Shown here: in pieces, positions 1 to 10,745 of the stretch | Layout: every line of letters starts with the position of its first letter | How positions within the stretch are numbered: the first letter of the stretch is position 1 | Assembly: GCA_030765065.1 (NCBI GenBank) | Contig: CM060977.1 | Location: 133,676,295-133,740,294 of the forward strand | Direction of reading: 5' to 3' | Source: Deroplatys truncata | Taxonomy: Eukaryota > Arthropoda > Insecta > Mantodea > Mantidae | DNA length: 64,000 bases | Notes under the pieces: generated by a model | The model's database searches: none | Told to the model about the DNA's origin: nothing | Seen by the model: only the letters and a program-made list of their open reading frames with translations | Position numbers and translations under genes: made by a program

Positions 1-145
1 CTAAACTTTTGCAGAAATAGTTTCATTACAAATGTAGTTGTAGGTGCAAGGGGGATAAAGGAGTCGATAGCGGCTTAACATATACTGGTCCTCAAATTCC
101 ATACGCTTTCTTTGACATCGCGAAAAACAACTGAATAGTGAAGCA
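1..145 (-). repeat. Old HLR fragment at window edge
   Basis: The stretch with GTTGTAGGTGCAAGGGGG followed by a decayed CTCTTTGCATGTCC-type segment matches the middle of older HLR copies, for example near 28500-28650, read on the minus strand. Neither element end is present and the match is diverged. It is cut by the window start. Confidence 0.5.
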
Positions 146-152
146 CTTCAAA

Positions 153-1735
153 ACATCTGATGTGTTGCATTCACATTTGCAAAGGTTTATTCTTCTGTCT
201 GCTTTTTTAATTTCTCTACTACGTATAGTAAGAAGGGGGAGTAATGCATTCCGTGTGCGTGAACAGGATAGCTCAGAAACGAACAGTCGGATAAACACCA
301 AACTTGGTATTTAGGTTCAGTATCTTCCAGAGATGCGACACGAAGGTTTTCAAGAAAATCCCCCCCAACCCAGATTACCCGTCTCATGGAACATTTTTCG
401 AAAATTTTAATTTTCTCAAAAATGGCTCTAATGATTTTGATTAAAATATCATATGTTTAAGATACTTTCATGACAAATAAAACGTATATCTTAATTTTCT
501 GGGAATGTCTACAAAAGTATTCTTCATTGTGAACGACGTATGCATAGCTGGTAAACCATAAGAGAGAGACAAAATTTTGCTACACAAAAAATGTAGATCA
601 CTTTAAAATACACAATTTATGCCATATACATTTTTTGTTGAGTGAACCATTTTCGAGGTATTACTTGTTATTCCATTAAATTTTCCAATACTTATACTTT
701 TTATCAAATGGGAATTCGTTATTCATTTTTTTTGTCCTGGTAATGCAAAGAGAATGGAATACTCCACATAGCAACCAGCTCTTAAAAGATTTGACCATCG
801 CTTAAAGCCTACCAATTCCCCTTGCATCTACAAGAAAATTAGCAATAAGATTAACATCTCGATATCTGGATTAATATAAAGCATATGGAGAATAAGCGTT
901 TGTAAAAATAGTTTGTACAAGAGTAGAGAAGGTCATGTGAGTGTATCACATCCGATTTTTTTAATGATAATATATACACTTTCATTACACATTTATCTAC
1001 ATGTTCGTTGTAGGTATAAGGATAGAGTAGGCTAAAGCGGTTATCAGATTATTTAAAAAGCGGATCACTATGTAATGGCTTTGAAATTCCATGCTCTTTA
1101 CGTGGCAACGAGAAAAAACGAATAGCGGCTTACCTCCTGAAAAAGTATAATTAAGTATTCGAAAATTTAAACCAAAAGAGAGAATAACTTGGCAATAGTT
1201 AACGCCACAAAAGTATTTGATATTAAGAGTGTTTTAACGAGATTTGCATTTTTTGTGTACGAAGATTTTATCTATCTTTTACGGCTTACCTATTTTACAA
1301 ACGACATTCAGAATGAAGAGGAATTCACAGCTTGTTCCCAGAAGGTAAGATATACAGTTTATTTATGAGACAAATAAATTAAACATATAACGGTATTATA
1401 GTCAAAACTATTGGAGCTTTTCTGAGAAAATAAAAGGAACCAAAAATAATTCCATGTAAAGAATAGTATGCAGTGGTGGAAATTTTTGAACATTTCTTGA
1501 CGCATCCTGGGAAGTGATCAATTTAAATACTGTTTGGTGTTTAACCGACTTTTCGTTTTTGAGTAATTATATTCATAAACAAACACATGCAAATATGTTT
1601 CTAAAAATTCGTTTTTGGGCTTCTTTTGAGCCAAAAGTATACCAAAACGTATACTTCCGGTGAGATGTCGATATCAAATTGTTTGGTGTAATATCATACT
1701 TTCTTCTCCCTATAGTATAAATATGTAGATGGTAG
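153..1735 (-). repeat. Old HLR copy, split by a younger copy at 209-955
   Basis: Minus-strand HLR. It opens with TCTGATGTGTTGCATTCACA (the hairpin end) near 153 and ends near 1735 with GGTAGAGAAAATAAAA, the decayed ACTTTCTC end. The interior (TTTACGGCTTACC, GTTTAACCGACTTTTCG, TTCCGGTGAGATG) follows the family order. A + oriented HLR occupies 209-955. The sequence on both sides of that insert reads as one older element, although the left part is only about 55 bp, so the join is less certain than other nested cases. Confidence 0.55.
209..955 (+). mobile_element. HLR copy, internally deleted
   Basis: Plus-oriented HLR from AATTTCTCTACTACG to CACATCCGA, followed by a T-run. The 3' subterminal inverted repeat (AGTAGAGAAGGT) and hairpin arms are present with few changes. 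Compared with other young copies it lacks the segment between AAGAAGGGGGAGT and GTGTGCGTGAACAG. The missing piece holds the CCACCCAAAAATTCG block and most of the GT tract. No coding capacity. Confidence 0.8.
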
Positions 1736-1789
1736 AGAAAATAAAATGTATAAAAAAGAACATTAGTAAACGCTATTTAAACGAAAAAC

Positions 1790-2608
1790 AATCCTACGTG
1801 TTACCTTCACATAACTTTCTCTACCCTCTATCCTTTATTAATGGGTATACATATTATTCTTACGAAAGATTATTTTCCTATTTCATTTTATATCAGATAA
1901 ATCTTTTCTGGAACTAGCTGCATTTGTACATTATAGATACAAAGGAAATGTTTTAGAATTGGACGCTATACATGGTCTCAAAATTCCATACTCTTTCTAC
2001 GACATGGCGAAAACAATTGAAAATCGACAGGACTCTAAGAATGGCTAAGTATTGAACAATTCGAACCCATAATAACGGATATCTCGGAAATGGCTGATGC
2101 CACAAAAAAGTTATTTGAAATAAATTATATGCTTTATAGAGATCTGCATTTTATGTGTAGTACGTTTTCATTCTGTCGCTTAACGTTTACCAGTTATGCA
2201 ATATTATACAACATTTATTCCAAATGAAGAGGACTTCACAGGCTATGAAAATTCAAGATATACATTATATTTTTTATGCAAGTATCTTTAATATATGGTA
2301 TTTTAATCAAAATCGTTAAAGCCATTTTAGAAAATAAATTTCGAAAAAGTTGCATGTAAAGGGTAGTTTGGAGTTGGGGATTTTCTTGAAAATCTTCGTG
2401 TCGCATCTTTGGAAGATACAAAACCTAAATACCAAGTTTGGTATGTATCTGCGATTTAGTTTTTGAATTAAGCTGTTTGTTATGCGCAAAGGCACACGGG
2501 CCTTTGGTTTTTTGAGTTCAAGGGGCCTGAAAACATATATTTCCAGTTAAATCTGAACATCAAACTTTTGGGTCGAATACAATACCTTCCCCTAGTAGAG
2601 AAACTAAT
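1790..2608 (-). repeat. Old HLR copy
   Basis: Minus-strand diverged copy from CACATAACTTTCTCTACCC near 1808 to CCCCTAGTAGAGAAACT near 2608. Recognisable internal blocks are GTTTACCAGTTATGCA, GGGGATTTTCTTGAAAA, TCGTGTCGCATCTTTGGAAG and TACCAAGTTTGGTA. The 20-30% divergence by eye from young copies marks it as an older insertion. Confidence 0.7.
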
Positions 2609-2610
2609 AA

Positions 2611-3235
2611 CAGAGCTGCTAATTCTAGTGTATCAAACGTGATAAAGTCACATTTCTCTTAAGGAACCTGTAAAGAAAAACGAGTGAAAGCAATATGCCA
2701 AAATTACGCGTAAATGATGGCAAGCTATAAACTTGACACAAGATATGCCGTTAACTGTCATAAATTTTCCTTCATGGGCGCCAGATGACTTGTGCTATTA
2801 ATAATATGCGAATGTGTGCGTACATATAAACTAGGTCACGACGAGAATAAAATAAATCAACTGGAATTATTTTAATGGGCTGAGTCCAGACAATCTTTTC
2901 ACGAAGACTGTAGTGTATTTCGGCGTGGGCGTCATGGATTTTGGTGGACATCCAACTCTCTCAGCGTGCTCGAATATCCAGAGAAAGGAGATGGGAAAAG
3001 AGCTTGGCGGAAAAGATTCCATAAGTATAGGCAAACGTACACCCCAAGCTTCTAGGTTCTAAATTTAGAAAGAATTCTCGCTAAAGTAACACTAGTCTAC
3101 ATGATATCGGATGACTGAAAACTAGTAAGTGATTCTGACTCACTTTTTTATGCTGATTTCAGAACTGCTTTTAGTTTTTTCTATCACGTACGGTTTTTTC
3201 ACAATTTACTTCAAATATATAGAGATATAAAGATA
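2611..3235. other. Unassigned stretch upstream of the 186-aa ORF
   Basis: No gene, terminal repeat or tRNA-like head recognised. The last part (TTTTTTCTATCACG, then TATATAGAG near 3217) would suit a polypyrimidine tract and 3' splice site for an exon beginning just before 3236. That is only a possibility. Confidence 0.3.
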
Positions 3236-3796
3236 TTGCTTCCGCCACTACACATAAAATTGGGCTTGATGAAGCAATCTGCAAGGGCTCTACCACAGGA
3301 TGGACCGTGCTTCAAGTACCTTTCCAAGAAATTTCCCTTCATTACACAAGACAAATTAAAGGCTGGAATTTTTGTTGGTCCTCAAATAAAGAAATTGATG
3401 AAGGATGAAGATTTTGAGAAGACAATGAATGAGAGAGAAATAGAAGCACGGACCGTCTTCCGATCAGTTACTGAAAACTTCTTAGGCAATAACAAAGATC
3501 CTAATTACAAGACCATTGTCGAAACAATGTTGGAAAATTTCAAGAAGATGGGTTGTAACATGTGTGTAAAGGTGCACTTTCTGCATTTACATATCGACTA
3601 CCTTCCAGAAAATCTGGGACATTATAGTGAAGAGCAGGGTGAACGTTTTCACCAAGATATTAAGGAAATGGAGAGGAGGTACCAGGGGAGATGGAGTGAA
3701 ACTATGATGGCCGACTACTGTTGGATGTTGAGGAGGGACAGCCATCTTCAAGGATCTGCAAGGAAGTCAAAGAAGAGAAGGTTTGAAAGAAATTAA
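3236..3796 (+). CDS. Conserved arthropod hypothetical protein, probably repeat-associated, 5' end missing
   Basis: An uninterrupted 186-codon frame. It opens on a non-ATG codon with no in-frame ATG just upstream; the first Met codon lies about 11 residues in (GLMKQ). So this is more likely the 3' exon or surviving C-terminal part of a longer protein than a complete gene. Motifs are LPPLHIKLGLMKQ at the N-terminus, GIFVGPQIKKLMKD near residue 45, FLGNNKDPNY near 82, a CNMCVKVHFLHLHID segment near 108, and PENLGHYSEEQGERFHQDI near 125. The tail is basic (KKRR). From memory this pattern recurs as an uncharacterised multicopy protein in arthropod genomes; I do not know its reaction. Possible polyadenylation signals AATAAA follow the stop near 3840 and 3886. 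All other coding remnants here are full of stops, so an open frame is notable: a young insertion or a conserved host gene. Confidence 0.6.
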   Translation: MLPPLHIKLGLMKQSARALPQDGPCFKYLSKKFPFITQDKLKAGIFVGPQIKKLMKDEDFEKTMNEREIEARTVFRSVTENFLGNNKDPNYKTIVETMLENFKKMGCNMCVKVHFLHLHIDYLPENLGHYSEEQGERFHQDIKEMERRYQGRWSETMMADYCWMLRRDSHLQGSARKSKKRRFERN

Positions 3797-4119
3797 ATGA
3801 AACACTTTGGCTTCTTGTTTGGTTAAAATGTAGTCATGAAATAAATTAGGGAATTTCTTGAGAGTATTCTTAAAATGTTTCTTGAATAAAAGCTTACCTT
3901 GTGTGAAATGGCTTATTAGTAAAATTGTCAAAACATTACTTCTTATTTTGTGTAAAAACCTGACGTGATAGAAAAAACCGGAAGTTATTTCTGGAATCAT
4001 CATAAAAATTTGATTGAAGAACACCCACTTTTAAGAAATCATCTGACAAAAAGTTTGAAAATGTAGACTAATCGAACGATATGACTATTTCATGGCGGTT
4101 GTTTCATAAAATAGGTTTA

Positions 4120-4380
4120 GACGGATGGCACAGACGTCCGCATTCGATAGGTACCGGGTACGATTGCCGATGGTCACCCACTTGACCATGGGTTTTTACG
4201 AGGTTTTCCTCTGGTCGCTTAGGTGAATGCTAGGTTAGCGTATTCTACCTTTGCATCATTTCCTCTCTCCCTTTCACATTTCAGGAAGTGTCTCCGGTTT
4301 CCACAGTACGACTGCTACGACTGTAGGTATGTTCGCTATTGCAGAACAGTGTTACGTAGTCAATCGACTCCTTTGTATGT
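4120..4380 (+). repeat. SINE-B, old copy
   Basis: Begins GGATGGCACAGACG, then GTCCGCATTCGATAGGTACC and a decayed B-box-like GGGTACGATTGCC. It continues with GAGGTTTTCCTCTGGTCGC, which parallels the body of the well-preserved SINE-B at 48196-48633. tRNA-derived head and Pol III transcription are inferred from those boxes. The stretch 3797-4119 before it shows nothing recognisable. Confidence 0.55.
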
Positions 4381-4839
4381 ATGAAACACTTCAAGAACCG
4401 TACACATATGCAGTTGAAGTGTAATGTAGAATTCGAGAAAATATGTCGGTGCATTATATAGGCATATTTGGTAGAAATCTGTACAACTATGGGTAGTTTA
4501 TGTGGAGAATATTATGAAAATATATGATTTTTGTGACACGTTGCACATACCGAGTTGAAGTTATATATGGGTTTAATTGAGATTTTTTTAACATATTTAA
4601 AATTTAGTGGAAGTTGGTGCAAAATAAATGCTATTTTATAGACAGAAAATTTCCTAAAAGCTTGTCATACTTCGGATTTTTTCAATAGTACCCATATCCA
4701 TAATACATATAAAGTGAGAAAATGTGTGTGTGAGTGTGTCTCGAAAATTTCTTAACCGATTTTTATCATGTTTTCACCATTGAAAATCATAGTTCTAGCC
4801 GATGGATATAGGCTATAAAACACTTAATTTAAATTCCTA

Positions 4840-5153
4840 AACGACTTCTTCTTCTTCTTCTTCTTCAGTTCATCTTCCTCTTTGGAGGTCTTAAACCACC
4901 AAGTACTTACAAGCCAATGCCTTGGGCCGGTAGCCTATCAAGGAGCACGCAAATTTTGGATCATGGCTTATCCAGCATGGGCAATCAATGGCTGATATGC
5001 CGGTGAAGAAGAACAAAATGAAATGTGATGATGATAGAAAAATTCACGGATCAAATTATCCAACCCAGCATTCTCCTAGTGACCGAAGAAAACCGCGACA
5101 CAGGCGATTCCGAACGCAGGCCACGGACTTTCGGCCTGAACCATCTCGCTCGC
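4840..5153 (-). repeat. SINE-B, old copy with CTT microsatellite
   Basis: On the minus strand it starts GAGCGAGATGGTTCAGG near 5153 and runs through GCCTGCGTTCGGAATCGC and GTCGCGGTTTTCTTCGGTC, which align in order with the SINE-B at 48196-48633. Its far end abuts a (CTT)n run of seven units at 4846-4866. The frame 4988-5218 is a translation of this repeat, not a gene. Just upstream (4715-4830) is a TGTGTGTGAGTGTG tract and a CCGATTTTTATCATG block of unknown repeat type. Confidence 0.55.
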
Positions 5154-5254
5154 TTTTAAATCACTCAAATACTAACAGAGATTTACGAGGCCTGTATACT
5201 AGAGTGCAAATATGTTGAAAGCACTTACTTGCTGAATAAAAGGTTTTGATTTTT

Positions 5255-6113
5255 ACTTTCTCTACTACGTATAGTAAGTAGGCGAAGTATTGTATTCCAC
5301 CCAAAAATTCGATACCGAGATTTCACCGGAAATATATGTTTTGAGACCCCCTGAATACAAAAAAAAAAATTTTTGTAAACATGTCCGTGTGTGTGTCTTG
5401 TCTGTGTGTCTGTGAACAGCATAACTCAGAAACGAACAGTCCGATAAACACCAAACTTGGTATTTAGGTTCAGTATCTTCCAGAGATGCGACACGAAGGT
5501 TTTCAAGAAAATCCCCCACCCCAGACTACCCTTTACATGGAACATTTTTCGAAAATTTTAATTTTCTCAAAAATGGCTCAAATTGATTAAAATATCATAT
5601 GTTTAAGATATTTTTATGACAAATGAAATGTATATCTTGAATTTTCTGGGAATGTCTAAAAATATTCTTCATTGTGAACGACGTTTGCATAACTGGTAAA
5701 CTATAAGAGATAGACAAAATTTTACTACACAAAAAATGTAGATCGCGTTGAAATATACAATTTATGTCATGCACATTTTTTGTTGTTGAGTGAACCATTT
5801 CGAGATATTGCTTGTTATTCCCTTAAATTTTCCAATACTTTTTCTCAAATGGGAATTCGTTATTAATTTTTTTGTCTTGGATATGCAAAGAGTATTAATC
5901 TTGGCAAAGAGAATGGTGCTGCACCTAGCAACCAGCTATTAAGATATGTATTGTCCTTGTAAACATATATTCCCCTTGCACCTACAAGAAACTTAGCAAT
6001 AAGATAGAGTCTGCAAATGTTTATCTCGATTAACATGAAAAATATGGAGAGTAAGCGTTTGTACAAATAGTTTGTACAAGAGTAGAAAAAGTCATGTGAG
6101 TGTAACACATCCT
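5255..6113 (+). mobile_element. HLR copy, subfamily with variant 3' third
   Basis: Near-complete. The 5' end is ACTTTCTCTACTACGTATAG after a T-run; the 3' end is AGTAGAAAAAGTCATGTG, loop, CACATCCTA before TTTTT. The internal tract at about 5387-5416 is GT-rich. From about 5880 it departs from the common form: it carries the GAATGGTGCTGCACCTAGC and AGATAGAGTCTGCAAATG version shared with 13111-14013 and 59312-60210. That defines a subfamily. Confidence 0.85.
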
Positions 6114-6290
6114 ATTTTTCTTTTAGAATTCCTTGAAGCAGAAAATACTTTTAGTACACAGAAAATTGGTGTAAAATAAGGCAAAACATACAAATATTTA
6201 ATTTCAAACAATTTATATGGATTCTACGATTTAACAACTGAAACAACAGAAGCTACTGCAAAACCAAAGACAATTTTATTCTGCTTATAG

Positions 6291-6721
6291 TGATGCATAC
6301 TGGGGGCCAAAAGGTTTCCAACAAAATATTAAATTTTAATCACCCCAAAATGCACATGGGGAAGCGTTGCTACAGATGCTGCGAGAGGACCAGAACATTG
6401 ATGTTCACATTCAGCTGAAGGTGTGGGGTATGTTTATAACAAAATACACAAATTTAACATTACGTGTAGCTTATTTAATAAAATAAATGATGTCCCCACG
6501 TCACACACAAGGAAATATGGAATTGAGGAGAGGTGCTCCATACACGACCTACATTTACACTCTTTTACACAAACTCACAGACTCAACTGACTGACGCTCG
6601 CACACACAAAGAAAAGTAACAAACTGTTCCCTCTCTCTTACCTCCTAACAATGCTGTCGCCAATGCGACGCAATAATTTGTCTGGCATAGCAATAGATAC
6701 TAATATCTAGTAATACGCCAC
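6291..6721 (-). repeat. Probable solo LTR, family LTR-A
   Basis: Matches the better-preserved LTR-A copy at 37779-38575 over its length (GGTTTCCAACAAAAT, ACAAAATACACAAATTTA, AATGCTGTCGCCAATGCGACGC, TGTCTGGCAT, ACGCCAC). Read on the minus strand it would start at the GTGGCG end, with a TATA-like TTATAAAC region near 6432. No internal retrotransposon sequence flanks it. Target duplication is not clear (TATA-rich on both sides). Confidence 0.5.
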
Positions 6722-7042
6722 TATATTGTATATAGTGATGTTTATTTTTTTAATAGTGTTTAACTCCCATTCTTACTACATACGGCACCACAGGCGGTGT
6801 TAATGTTTCTCGATGCCAGAATTTTTTAATATCCCCTTAAGTAAGGAAACTCGCAACATACAGAAGAGATACTAAAGAAACAATCTAACGTAAGGGTAAT
6901 TAAAAACTTTTTGTATATACCTCAAATACACTATGTGATCAAAAGTATCCGGACACCCCATCAAACATACATTTTTCATCTTAGGTGCCTGGTACTCATT
7001 ATCCGCGACCTCAGTCGTCATTAGACATCGTGAAACAGCAGA

Positions 7043-8058
7043 ATGGGACGCTCCGTGGAACTCAAAGACTTCGAACGTGCTCAGGTGAATGCGTGTCAGT
7101 TGTGTCAGAAGTCTGTACGCGAGATTTCCACACTCCTAAACATCCCTAAGTCGGCTGTTTCTGATGCGATGGTGAAGTGGAAACGTGAAGGGAAATATAC
7201 AACACAAAAGCGTACAGGCCGACCTCGTCTGTTGACTGACAGAGACCGCCGACATTTGAAGAGGGTCGTAAAGAGTAATAGGTAGACATCTATCCAGGCC
7301 GTCACACAGGAATTCTAAACTGCATCAGGATCCACTCCAAGTAATATGACAGACGTGAGGTGAGAAACTTTGGATTCCATGGTGGAGCGGTTGCTCATAA
7401 GCCACACATCACGCAGTAAAATGCCAAACGACGCCTCTCTTGGTGTAAGGAGCGTCAACATTACCCGATTGAACAGTGGCAAAACGTTGTGTGGAGTGAC
7501 GAATCACGGTACACAATGTGGCAATCCGATGGCAGGATGTGGGTATGGCGAATGCCCGGTGAACGTCATCTACCAGCGTGTGTAGTGCCAACAGTGAAAT
7601 TCGGAGGTGGTGGTGTTATGGTGTGGTCGTGTTTTTCCAGGAGGGGAGTTGTACCCCTTGTTTTTTTGCGTGTCACGATCACAGCGCAGACCTACATTGA
7701 TATTTTAAGCACCTTCTTGCTTCCCACTGTTGAAGAGACTTTCGGGGATGGCGATTGCATCTTTCAACACGATCGAGCACCTGTTCCTACTGCACGGACT
7801 GTGGCGGTGTGGTTACACGAAAATAACATCCTTGTAATGGACTGACCTGCACAGAGTCCTGACTTGAATCCTATAGAACACCTTTGGGATGTTTTGGAAC
7901 GCCGACTTCGTGCCAGGCCTCACCGACCTATATCGATACCTCTCCTCAGTTCGGCACTCCGTGAAAAATGGGCTGCCATTCCCCAAGAAACCTTCCAGCA
8001 CCTGATTGAAAGTATGTCTGCGAGAGTGAACGCTGTCATCAAGGTTAAGGGTGGGTGA
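7043..8058 (+). pseudogene. Tc1-type DD34E transposase, inactivated
   Basis: Starts at ATG 7043 (MGRSVELKDFERAQV), with a helix-turn-helix region (KSVREISTLLNIPKSAVSD) and an arginine-rich hook (KRTGRPRLLT). The catalytic triad is visible: D in WSDESRY (about 7490), D in FQHDRAP (about 7770), E in DLNPIEHLW (about 7875), with 34 residues between the second and third. It ends at a stop after VNAVIKVKGG. Damage: in-frame stops at 7283 (CAG to TAG), 7317 (CAA to TAA) and 7844 (TGG to TGA), plus a net frameshift between 7285 and 7489. Confidence 0.9.
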
Positions 8059-8135
8059 ACACCATATTTATTTCCAGCATTAACGATGTAGGGTGCCACG
8101 AACTTGTACGTCATTTTCAGACAGGTGTCCGGATG

Positions 8136-8458
8136 TCACCTCACGCCTAACTGTCATGGTACTTGGAGTGGATCCTAATGCAGTTTGGAATTCCTGTGTG
8201 ATGGTCTGGATAGATGTCTGCCTATAACTCTTTACGACCCTCTTGAAATGTCCACGGTCTCTACCAGTGAACAGACGAGGTCGGTCTGTACGCTTTTGTG
8301 CTGTACATGTCCCTTTACGTTTCCACTTCACTATCACATCAGAAACAGTGGACCTAGGGATGTTTAGGAGTGTGGAAATCCCGTACAGACTTCTGACACA
8401 AGTGACACCCAATCACCTGACCACTTTCGAAGTCCGTGAGTTCCACGGAACGTCCCAT
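8136..8458 (-). pseudogene. N-terminal half of a second Tc1-like transposase
   Basis: Same gene as at 7043 read from the opposite strand, starting at ATG 8458 (MGRSVELTDFESGQV). A 2-bp deletion relative to the plus copy, at GTACGGGATTTCC, shifts the frame early. The HTH and GRPRL-type region then continue in another frame. Coding stops at the 8135/8136 junction, where the sequence switches to the right end of the plus-strand copy. No catalytic domain. Confidence 0.8.
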
Positions 8459-8951
8459 TCTGTTGTTTCACGATGTCTAATGACTACTGAGGTCGCTGAT
8501 ATTGAGTATTAGCCAATAGGTGGCAGCACCTAAGGCAACGCCTAAGTTGAAAAACGTATGTTTGTGAGGGTGTCCGGATACTTTTGATCACATAGTGTAT
8601 GTTCGTGAATGAGACGGTAGCTTCTCTGTCTACATTTAATTTGTATTACCTGGCATGTTGAACCGATAGCAAGATAGCCACGTGCATGCATTCCCTTTCT
8701 TGGAGAGAAATGAGTAGGTGCTACAGTCGATCTGTAATCTATTATCAGCACAGCTTGATAAGTAATTATAAATTCTGATCTTAATTATTCTATATTAATA
8801 TCGTACAGAGGTACTTGCATCTTGGTTGCTCAGGCAATGTAATATCACAAAATTATTTAATCTTGTTTCTGCACGCCGGTATTACATCATTGCATGAGTG
8901 CTATAATAAGCCAATTATTCACGATACTGAATACATTAACGACCTGTTTTT

Positions 8952-9520
8952 GCTTTCCCTACCACGTACATAGTAGGTAGAGTAGGTATTGCAATTCACT
9001 CAAAAATTCGATACCGAGATTTCACTGGAAATTCATGTTTTGATGCCCCTGAGTCCAAAAATAGCATTTTTAGAAAAAGGTCGCATGAATACCAAACTTG
9101 GTATTTAAGTTCAAATCTTCCAAGGATGTGACGAGGAGTTTAAAAAAAAAAATCCCCCACCATCAACTGCGCTTTACTTGGGACATTTTTGAAATTTTGA
9201 TTTTCTAAAAATGGCTCTGTAGCCTGTGAAATCCTCTTCATTCTGAAGGAATTTTGTATAATGTTGTATAATTGGTAAACGTTAAGCGATGGACGAAAAC
9301 GTGCTACACAAGAAACGTAGATCTCTTTAAAACACACATTTTTTCAGATAGATTTTTTGTGGCATAAGCATTATTAATGGTTCAAGCTGTTCATTGCTTG
9401 GCTATTCTCTTAAAGTCTTGTCAACATTTAGTTGCGTCTGGCGATTGCATGGAAACAGTACGGAACTTTAAGGATAGCATATAACGTCCAGTTCTTAGAT
9501 ATTTGACTATCTCTGTTGTC
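8952..9520 (+). repeat. Old HLR copy, degraded
   Basis: Opens GCTTTCCCTACCACGTACATAG and keeps AAAAATTCGATACCGAGATT, TACCAAACTTGGTATTTAAG and CAAGAAACGTAGATC in family order. The hairpin end is lost. Part of the middle, including the GT tract, is missing. Confidence 0.65.
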
Positions 9521-9526
9521 TTTGTA

Positions 9527-10745
9527 GGGTAAGGCGGGGTAATTCCGATAGGTTAGCGTAACTTCTTGATTGAAAATAAAATGTTACAATGTACCGAGTA
9601 TTCAAGTAAGCATACAAGTAGTACACTACTATGGCTCACGTTGGGGATACTATCACTATCATTAATGGCAATCCTAATGCTGAAATAAAGCTATCAGAAT
9701 TACCCGCCGAATTGAAAATGGAGAAATTCCGAGGGGCTAATTGGATATGACTGTGGGGCAATTTGGATAATAATGAATACAGTAAATAATAGCTCTGCTT
9801 TTCGATGCTGAAACAAATTTATTCTAGAAATTAAATATATATATATACATATTTATATTATCATATATTAATGTGGAATTATCAAGAGTTAAAAATTCCT
9901 ATGAAATGTGAAGCATTGAAAAAACTCAGAAATATAAGGATTAACAATTCTTGAATTCTGAACGCTATTTAGAAGCATTTGCCACAAATAAATTGTTTCC
10001 TTCCTTGAGATCCCACGCATCTTTTAATGGAACCAAACCTGGCATTTCTGGCCGCGAATCCAGTCACATCTCAGAACAGACTACTTCGAGTAGTAGCTGA
10101 CACTGCAGAATCCACATTTGTAGTCATCTACGTTGGAATCATTAGCAATATCGTCTTCACTAGGCGATAAAGTCAATGAATTTCTTTGATTGTTTAGCTT
10201 CTTTTTCTTTGAAATGCTGCCATTCTTATTTTTTTAACTGAATTTGTTTCCCACGAAATTTCATCTCTCTCTTTGCCTTAACAACTGCTACATTTTGTGG
10301 TGATGTGCTGTGGCATGCTCCTTTCTTAGTTTGAACTCTTCTCTTGATCACACTCTTTATAGGATTAGGAAGGACCTCGCGAACAGTTCTTTCAGGCATT
10401 ACACCCATAGGGGATTGTGAAGTGCTGGGCTGTTTGAACATTGGTTTCAGTTCATTTAATTTTAATTTAACTTTTGTATACGGGGTCGTATAGTACCTTG
10501 AAAACTTGATTTGCACCTAGTAATGACAGATTAGCCTCTATTACAGATGAGAGTGCCTGTTCCATAGCTTCCTTGTCCCAGTGTAGCCGTAAATTGTTCC
10601 TTTTGTAATGTTGTACCATCTGAAAATTTAAGGAATAATTAATATAATAAAAACTACTTTAAAACATAAGTCCCAATGGAAATAACTTACATGCCAGAGA
10701 AACAAATATGTATGATATCGGATTAACCCCACCGATAGCCCCACA
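9527..10745 (-). mobile_element. pogo-like transposon remnant, internally deleted
   Basis: The left edge carries GGCGGGGTAATTCCGATA (about 9534) and the right edge, inverted, GGTGGGGTTAATCCGATA (about 10710-10730). They are similar at 15 of 18 positions, consistent with decayed terminal inverted repeats. Between them are only the two ends of a pogo-type transposase (see 10020-10625). Exact ends and target duplication are not resolved. Confidence 0.5.
10020..10625 (-). pseudogene. pogo-like transposase: psq-type HTH joined to C-terminal tail, DDE domain missing
   Basis: On the minus strand near 10620 it reads MVQHYKRNNLRLHWDKEAM then EQALSSVIEANLSLLGANQV, the start of a Pipsqueak-type DNA-binding domain as in pogo/Tigger transposases. 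The next 100 codons (10226-10516) are a proline/lysine-rich linker (SPMGVMPERTVREVLPNP). The end (10020-10130) has CGFCSVSYYSK and, with damage, CDWIRGQKCQVWFH, resembling the C-terminal cysteine/histidine finger of many insect pogo transposases. The whole catalytic core is absent. DNA binding with no strand transfer would be the most it could have done; with stops it is now inert. Confidence 0.55.

Larger units (their letters stand above)
6929..8597 (+). mobile_element. Tc1-like transposon with a fold-back (head-to-head) right end
   Basis: Flanked by TA dinucleotides (6927-6928 and 8598-8599). Both tips read CACTATGTGATCAAAAGTAT inwards. The left and middle are an ordinary Tc1 element in + orientation. 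Its own right terminal repeat is cut after GGTGTCCGGAT (8124-8134). From 8136 to 8597 the sequence is instead the first ~460 bp of a second copy in reverse. The element therefore has two left ends, giving an imperfect inverted repeat of about 435-463 bp (6929-7363 against 8136-8597). The TA duplication suits insertion in this form, or a rearrangement after insertion that happened to keep a tip. Confidence 0.85.
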
